In this document: positions 6,331 through 9,454 of the stretch, one piece after another
Layout: every line of letters begins with the position of its first letter
How positions within the stretch are numbered: the stretch's first letter is position 1
DNA from: Actinomycetes bacterium
GTDB taxonomy: Bacteria > Actinomycetota > Thermoleophilia > BMS3ABIN01
Assembly: GCA_021790075.1 (NCBI GenBank)
Contig: JAJYIN010000072.1
Coordinates: forward strand, 1-9,454
Direction: 5' to 3'
Length of the DNA: 9,454 nt
Translations under genes and position numbers: made by a program
The notes under the pieces: model-generated
What the model was told of the DNA's origin: nothing
Database searches by the model: none
The model's input: only the letters and a program-made list of their open reading frames with translations

Positions 6331-6354
6331 ATATTGCTTTATTCGGGGAAATCA

Positions 6355-6516
6355 ATGGCATCAGACAAGAGACCGATGGTTACCCTCGCCTGCACCGAGT
6401 GCAAGCGGCGGAATTACAATACAAACAAGAACAAGGTGAAGAACAGGGACCGGCTGGAACTGAAGAAATATTGTCCCTTCTGCCGGACCCATACGCTCCA
6501 CCGGGAGACGCGCTAG
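6355..6516 (+). CDS. rpmG: 50S ribosomal protein L33, zinc-binding type
   Basis: The 53-residue protein has the L33 pattern. CTEC at residues 13-16 and CPFC at 40-43 form the zinc ribbon of the C+ form. Between them lies RRNYNTNKNKVKNRDRLELK, and the tail THTLHRETR is typical. It is a small 50S subunit protein near the E site. The start ATG 6355 follows GGGGAA (6345-6350). An in-frame upstream ATG at 6274 would place the terminator hairpin inside the gene and is rejected. The position just before tRNA-Trp, secE and nusG is the usual bacterial order, which supports the call. Confidence 0.95.
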   Translation: MASDKRPMVTLACTECKRRNYNTNKNKVKNRDRLELKKYCPFCRTHTLHRETR

Positions 6517-6558
6517 GCGATTCCCGGGAGTGGCCCTGGCGGTGGCGGGGACGGGCTT

Positions 6559-6588
6559 TTGCTAAGGCAGCATGGCAGCGGGTATAAT
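6559..6588 (+). promoter_or_regulatory. Strong promoter of the tRNA-Trp/secE/nusG/rplK/rplA operon
   Basis: TATAAT at 6583-6588 is a perfect -10 box. TTGCTA at 6559-6564 is a 4-of-6 -35 box with an 18-base spacer. Transcription would start near 6595, just where the hairpin CCAGGG-AAGA-CCCTGG (6596-6611) begins, about 30 bases before the tRNA. Confidence 0.7.
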
Positions 6589-6595
6589 TCTCTTT

Positions 6596-6611
6596 CCAGG
6601 GAAGACCCTGG
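6596..6611 (+). promoter_or_regulatory. 5'-terminal hairpin of the tRNA-Trp precursor
   Basis: CCAGGG (6596-6601) and CCCTGG (6606-6611) form a perfect 6-bp stem with an AAGA loop. It lies directly at the predicted transcript start and about 16 bases before the mature tRNA. It may cap the primary transcript or guide leader processing. No U-run follows, so it is not a terminator. Confidence 0.5.
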
Positions 6612-6627
6612 TAACTGGCTTGCCCGC

Positions 6628-6704
6628 AGGGCTGTAGCTCCAACTGGTAGAGCGCCGGTCTCCAAAACCGGATGTTGGGGGTTCGAGTCCCTCCAGCCCT
6701 GCCA
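6628..6704 (+). tRNA. trnW: tRNA-Trp (CCA anticodon)
   Basis: The cloverleaf is complete. The acceptor stem is AGGGCTG (6628-6634) with CAGCCCT (6694-6700). The D-arm is GCTC/GAGC. The anticodon stem is CCGGT (6655-6659) with ACCGG (6667-6671) around the loop CTCCAAA, with anticodon CCA at 6662-6664. The T-arm has the loop TTCGAGT. The discriminator is G6701 and the CCA end (6702-6704) is encoded. tRNA-Trp before secE is a common bacterial arrangement. It shares a transcript with secE, so it must be cut from the mRNA. Confidence 0.97.
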
Positions 6705-6818
6705 AATATTCCTCGCCTTATCTGACTCCCCTTGCGCCGAAGGCATGGGTTTGCGGCGGCGGGGAGGAATTAAGCCAGGCGGGTAACATTTACACAAGAG
6801 ATATTGGAACCGATCGAC

Positions 6819-7199
6819 ATGGCAAAACCGGCAAAAGTAAAAAAGGAAAAGGCTGAGGCAAAGGCTGTCAGCGCGGGTAAGGCCGGCGGCAAGGCAAAGG
6901 GCAAGGCCGCCAAGGCTGTTTCCAAGCCCAAGAAGCAGCAGGCCGCCGGCGGCCTCAAGGGCCGCCTGTCACGGGCGCCGGCCAAGCCGGTCAAGGGCAA
7001 GGCCGCCAAGGCTGCCCCGCAAGGGAACCGCGCAATCAAGTTCCTGCACGAGGTCCGGGTGGAGCTGTCGAAGGTCACCTGGCCAACGCGGGAGGAACTG
7101 GTCCAGTCGACCATCGTGGTCGTCATCGCCGTAGCCATCGCCGGTATCTATATCTGGATTTTTGATTTGCTCTTCAACTGGTTAATAGGACTGTTATAA
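6819..7199 (+). CDS. secE: Preprotein translocase subunit SecE with long basic N-terminal extension
   Basis: The C-terminal 55 residues are a minimal SecE: an amphipathic helix FLHEVRVELSKVTWPTREEL, then one membrane segment STIVVVIAVAIAGIYIWIF, ending at the membrane face. SecE clamps SecY in the SecYEG export channel. The N-terminal 70 residues are almost only Lys, Ala, Gly and Pro, like a histone tail, and contain a duplicated piece. Such extensions are common in SecE of some Gram-positive groups. ATG 6819 is chosen with GGAA (6807-6810) 8 bases before it. An in-frame TTG at 6804 is possible and adds five residues. The 30-bp region before it follows tRNA-Trp, and the stop overlaps the nusG ribosome binding site. 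Confidence 0.93.
   Translation: MAKPAKVKKEKAEAKAVSAGKAGGKAKGKAAKAVSKPKKQQAAGGLKGRLSRAPAKPVKGKAAKAAPQGNRAIKFLHEVRVELSKVTWPTREELVQSTIVVVIAVAIAGIYIWIFDLLFNWLIGLL
6897..7014 (+). repeat. Exact 22-bp direct repeat inside secE
   Basis: The same 22 bases, beginning AAGGGCAAGG and ending CCAAGGCTG, occur at 6897-6918 and 6993-7014, 96 bp (32 codons) apart and in frame. Each copy encodes KGKAAKA. The in-frame spacing points to slippage or unequal recombination that lengthened the basic tail. Confidence 0.85.
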
Positions 7200-7215
7200 G
7201 GGGAGTCTGCATTTA

Positions 7216-7740
7216 ATGGCATTTAAATGGTATGTAATCAATACCTATTCCGGACACGAGAACAAGGTCCGGCTAAACCTGCTCCAGAGGATCAAGACGA
7301 TGAACCAGGAGCAGAACGTCAGCGAGATCGTGGTGCCCACCGAGCAGGTGGTGGAAACCAAGAACGGCCAGAAGGTCCAGACCGAGAAGCGCATCTTCCC
7401 GGGCTACGTGCTGGTGAACATGCACCTGACTGATGATTCCTGGGCCCTGGTGAAGAACACCCCGGGCGTCACCGGGTTCGTGGGCTCGGCCAACAAGCCG
7501 GTGCCCCTGAACCAGCAGGAAGTGGACCGCATCCTGCACACGGCCACGGTGGAGAAGCCCAAGGCGGTGGCGATGTTCAACGTGGGCGAGACCGTCCGCG
7601 TCATGTCCGGTCCCCTGTCCGATTTCAACGGCGAGATCGCCGAGATCAGCGAGGATCAGAGCAAGCTCAAGGTGCTGGTGAACATATTCGGCCGCGAGAC
7701 GCCCGTCGAGCTCAGCTTCGACCAGGTCAAGAAGGTCTAG
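7216..7740 (+). CDS. nusG: Transcription termination/antitermination protein NusG
   Basis: The 174-residue protein has an N-terminal NGN domain (about 4-110) starting WYVINTYSGHENKV, with the family phrase RIFPGYVLVNM near 60-70, and a KOW domain (about 121-170) with VGETVRVMSGPLSDFNGEI. NusG binds RNA polymerase, supports elongation, and links to Rho or to ribosomal protein S10. The length is the standard bacterial size, and the acidic N-terminal extension frequent in typical Actinomycetes is absent. AAGGGGAG, overlapping the secE stop, serves as ribosome binding site before ATG 7216. Confidence 0.97.
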   Translation: MAFKWYVINTYSGHENKVRLNLLQRIKTMNQEQNVSEIVVPTEQVVETKNGQKVQTEKRIFPGYVLVNMHLTDDSWALVKNTPGVTGFVGSANKPVPLNQQEVDRILHTATVEKPKAVAMFNVGETVRVMSGPLSDFNGEIAEISEDQSKLKVLVNIFGRETPVELSFDQVKKV

Positions 7741-7823
7741 CGGAGGCTTGCGGCACGGCCCTTTTTTGCTGTATCCTTCTTCCTTGCGCGAAAAAGAACC
7801 AACCGAGAAGAACAGGTAATCAG

Positions 7824-8246
7824 ATGGCCAAGAAAGTAATGACACTCATCAAACTGCAGATTCCGGCGGGTCAGGCGAACCCGGCGCCGCCGGTCGGTCC
7901 CGCGCTGGGCCAGCACGGGGTCAATATCATGGACTTCTGCAAGGCCTTCAACGCCAAGACGCAGCAGGAAGGCGACACCATCATCCCCGTGGAGATTACC
8001 GTCTACGAGGACCGCTCCTTTACCTTCATCACCAAGACGCCCCCGGCGGCGGTGCTGCTGAAGAAGGCCGCCGGCATCGAGAAGGGCTCCGGCGAGCCCA
8101 ACCGGGAGAAGGTTGCCACCGTCCCCAGCGCCAAGGTGAGGGAGATCGCGGAGCTGAAGATGAAGGATCTGAACGCCAACGATGTGGAAGCGGCCATGAA
8201 GATCATCGCCGGCACCGCCCGCAGCATGGGGATCGAGGTGCGGTAA
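7824..8246 (+). CDS. rplK: 50S ribosomal protein L11
   Basis: The 140-residue length is standard. The N-terminal domain starts MAKKVMTLIKLQIPAGQANP with the conserved PAPPVGPALGQHGVNIMDFCK, and the C-terminal RNA-binding domain ends with GTARSMGIEV. L11 binds the GTPase centre of 23S rRNA with L10 and is the contact for elongation factors and RelA. An 83-bp gap separates it from nusG; AGG at 7814-7816 precedes the ATG. The next gene, rplA, starts three bases after its stop, so the two are translated from one message. L1 commonly represses the L11-L1 unit, but I could not identify its binding site in the leader. Confidence 0.98.
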   Translation: MAKKVMTLIKLQIPAGQANPAPPVGPALGQHGVNIMDFCKAFNAKTQQEGDTIIPVEITVYEDRSFTFITKTPPAAVLLKKAAGIEKGSGEPNREKVATVPSAKVREIAELKMKDLNANDVEAAMKIIAGTARSMGIEVR

Positions 8247-8249
8247 TAA

Positions 8250-8960
8250 ATGACCGTGAAGACCAGCAAGAGAGTCGTCGAGAACAAATCCCAGGTTGAG
8301 CGCACGAAGCTTTATTCGCCCGTGGCGGCCGTCGGACTGCTGAAGGGCGCTAAATCCGCCAGGTTCGATGAGACGGTCGAAGTGCACTTTCGTCTCGGCG
8401 TCGACCCGCGCAAGGCGGATCAGATGATCCGCGGCACCCTGATGCTTCCCCACGGCACCGGCAAGGAGATGCGCGTGGCCGTGTTCGCCGAGGGCGAGAA
8501 GGAGAAGGAAGCCCGGGACGCCGGCGCCGATTTCGTCGGCGGCGATGATCTGGCCAAGAAGATCGAGGGCGGCTGGTATGATTTCGACGTGGCCATAGCC
8601 ACGCCGGACATGATGAAAGTGGTCGGCCGGCTGGGCCGGGCGCTGGGCCCCCGCGGCCTGATGCCGAACCCCAAGGCCGGCACCGTCACCTTTGACATCG
8701 CCAAGGCGGTCACCGACGCCAAGGCCGGCAAGGTGGAATACCGCACCGACCGGTACGGCATCGTGCATATGGCGATCGGCAGGCTTTCCTTCAGCGAAGG
8801 TGACCTGCTCGGCAATTACGGCGCCGTCATGGACGAGCTCATCCGGGCCAAGCCGTCTTCGGCCAAAGGCCGCTACATGAAGACCGTCACCATGACGAGC
8901 ACCATGGGGCCGGGCGTCCGCGTCGACCCCATGATCACGAGGGATTTCTTGGAAGCATAG
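8250..8960 (+). CDS. rplA: 50S ribosomal protein L1
   Basis: The 236-residue protein carries the L1 signature around 121-145, with GRLGRALGPRGLMPNPKAGTV. The two-domain layout is normal, and the C-terminal part contains the conserved TMGPGVRVDP. L1 forms the mobile stalk at the ribosomal E site and in many bacteria represses its own operon. ATG 8250 follows the rplK stop by three bases and uses GAGGT (8234-8238) inside the rplK end. Its own stop codon lies within a double inverted repeat. Confidence 0.98.
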   Translation: MTVKTSKRVVENKSQVERTKLYSPVAAVGLLKGAKSARFDETVEVHFRLGVDPRKADQMIRGTLMLPHGTGKEMRVAVFAEGEKEKEARDAGADFVGGDDLAKKIEGGWYDFDVAIATPDMMKVVGRLGRALGPRGLMPNPKAGTVTFDIAKAVTDAKAGKVEYRTDRYGIVHMAIGRLSFSEGDLLGNYGAVMDELIRAKPSSAKGRYMKTVTMTSTMGPGVRVDPMITRDFLEA

Positions 8961-8992
8961 GAACATACGTTTCCCATGTTCCATGGTTCCAA
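8949..8992 (+). repeat. Nested inverted repeat across the rplA stop codon
   Basis: TTGGAA (8949-8954) pairs with TTCCAA (8987-8992). Inside it GGAACAT (8960-8966) pairs with ATGTTCC (8976-8982) around a 9-base loop. The stop TAG (8958-8960) lies in the left arm. ATTTGCTTT follows, which is too mixed for a firm intrinsic terminator. Partial termination or an RNase cut site between L1 and L10 mRNA is possible. Confidence 0.55.
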
Positions 8993-9125
8993 TTTGCTTT
9001 AAGATAGCGTAATAGCGGGCCGCGTTTCCAAGCCGGAAACGCAGGTCCTTGGAATAATGACACCAGAGACAGCTGGCGCCCGGCAAAAGAGCCGGGCTTA
9101 AGGGGCCAAGAGGGCCCGCCCGCCG

Positions 9126-9168
9126 AGGTGGATGGATGGAATGTCATAAACATTCCCTATGTCTACCT
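9126..9168 (+). promoter_or_regulatory. Antiterminator arm of the L10 leader
   Basis: AGGTGGAT (9126-9133) can pair with GTCTACCT (9161-9168) using two G-T wobbles. The pair encloses a perfect hairpin GGAATGT (9138-9144) / ACATTCC (9150-9156). It uses the same TCTACCT bases as the terminator's left arm, so the two structures exclude each other. Confidence 0.65.
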
Positions 9169-9190
9169 TCGCGGAGGTGGACATTTTTTT
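9159..9190 (+). terminator. Rho-independent terminator in the rplJ leader (attenuator)
   Basis: TGTCTACCT (9160-9168) pairs over nine positions with AGGTGGACA (9175-9183), with one G-T wobble and a 6-base loop. Seven T (9184-9190) follow. It lies 24 bases before the rplJ start, so it acts as an attenuator rather than an operon end. Confidence 0.85.
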
Positions 9191-9214
9191 ATCCCGTTTG
9201 CCGGGAGGTGAGAG

Positions 9215-9454
9215 ATGAACAGGGAAGAGAAAACGGCCAAGGTGGAAGAACTGGCCGGGCGCATCAGGGAAAGTGCCGCCCTGCTGGTGGCGGATTACCG
9301 CGGCCTGTCGGTGGCCGAGGCGCGCGATCTGAGGAATGGCCTCACGGAAGCGGGCTGCTCCAGCTTCGAAGTGGTGAAGAACACGCTCACCAAAAGGGCG
9401 GCCGACGCGGCCGAGCTGGCCGAGCTCAAGGAATATCTGGAGGGGCCCACCGCG
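9215..9454 (+). CDS. rplJ: 50S ribosomal protein L10 (5' part, runs off the window)
   Basis: The visible 80 codons read MNREEKTAKVEELAGRIRES, then ALLVADYRGLSV, and further on SFEVVKNTLTKRAAD, the conserved N-terminal rRNA-binding domain of L10. L10 anchors the L12 dimers of the ribosomal stalk. The full protein is usually about 165-180 residues, so the C-terminal L12-binding helix lies beyond the window. The start ATG 9215 has a strong GGAGGTGA (9204-9211). A small hairpin CCCG (9193-9196) / CGGG (9202-9205) overlaps the first bases of this site. Expression is expected to depend on the attenuator immediately upstream. rplL would be expected next. Confidence 0.95.
   Translation, partial: MNREEKTAKVEELAGRIRESAALLVADYRGLSVAEARDLRNGLTEAGCSSFEVVKNTLTKRAADAAELAELKEYLEGPTA

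Larger units (their letters stand above)
9022..9214 (+). ncRNA. L10 leader RNA controlling rplJ
   Basis: Several L10-leader features stand in order. A 5' hairpin GCGTTTCC (9022-9029) / GGAAACGC (9035-9042) comes first. The segment GACAGCTGGCGC follows, then the stem GCCCGGC (9078-9084) / GCCGGGC (9091-9097), the bases TTAAGGGG, and GCCGAGGTGG (9122-9131). These resemble the consensus of the bacterial L10 leader family (Rfam L10_leader), to which the L10(L12)4 complex binds. A terminator/antiterminator switch follows. In Bacillus subtilis the L10-L12 complex attenuates rplJL transcription in such a leader, and the same mechanism is inferred here. Confidence 0.8.

Noticed and set aside
6517..6560. 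Possible terminator after rpmG (GGCCC with GGGCT before TTTT)
   Set aside because: The stem is short with a large loop and the T-run is only four bases, overlapping the -35 box of the next promoter.
7741..7823. Possible terminator after nusG (GC-rich bases before TTTTTT at 7762-7767)
   Set aside because: Only about three or four consecutive base pairs can form before the T-run, and rplK follows in the usual operon.
8977..9015. A separate promoter for rplJ before the L10 leader
   Set aside because: Candidate boxes (TAAGAT at 9000-9005, TAATAG at 9010-9015) lack acceptable -35 partners, so read-through from rplA is the simpler view.
7737..9086. 449-codon open frame on the minus strand opposite rplK and rplA
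   Set aside because: It is the shadow of two certain ribosomal genes with GC-rich third positions; its product is rich in His, Gly and Asp without domain motifs, and no ribosome binding site fits.
1..9454. CRISPR array or intact mobile element
   Set aside because: No series of equal direct repeats with spacers is seen, and the only transposase is truncated.

Overview
The window joins an accessory, C1-metabolism stretch (about 1-6240) to a conserved ribosomal/secretion operon (about 6260-9454). The host is probably an anaerobic bacterium of moderately high GC content. The evidence is a Ni-Fe-S carbon monoxide dehydrogenase, a 4Fe-4S/DUF3786 protein, and the order rpmG, tRNA-Trp, secE, nusG, rplK, rplA, rplJ. 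The Lys/Ala-rich SecE tail and the COG2345-type regulator would suit an anaerobic actinobacterial or Chloroflexota-like lineage. That placement is an inference and is not secure.

Positions 1-690 are a graveyard. A 3'-truncated IS200-type transposase, still carrying its hairpin over the ribosome binding site, abuts a frameshifted winged-helix regulator fragment on the opposite strand. The bases from 537 to 690 hold no gene. Positions 691-1392 (minus) encode a SufR-like helix-turn-helix regulator with three C-terminal cysteines. It is divergent from cooS (1532-3424), a full-length CODH catalytic subunit. The 139-bp gap between them holds tandem inverted repeats that overlap the -35 boxes of both promoters, so the regulator probably controls itself and cooS. 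Behind cooS, and probably on the same transcript, is an HPP-family membrane protein. No cooF, cooC or acetyl-CoA synthase gene is visible, so this CODH is a standalone type as far as the window shows.

After a 364-bp gap without a convincing gene come a class I methyltransferase (4635-5312) and an Fe-S/DUF3786 protein starting at TTG 5444.

The housekeeping part starts with rpmG, whose leader holds an intrinsic-terminator hairpin. A strong promoter then precedes tRNA-Trp, secE, nusG, rplK and rplA. Between rplA and rplJ lies a 254-bp region with an L10 leader RNA. In it, two copies of AGGTGGA compete for one TCTACCT segment, forming an antiterminator or a terminator followed by seven T. This is a clear attenuator design for L10/L12 supply. 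rplJ runs off the window end.

The best candidate for a little-described system is the regulator-operator-CODH-HPP module at 691-4270.
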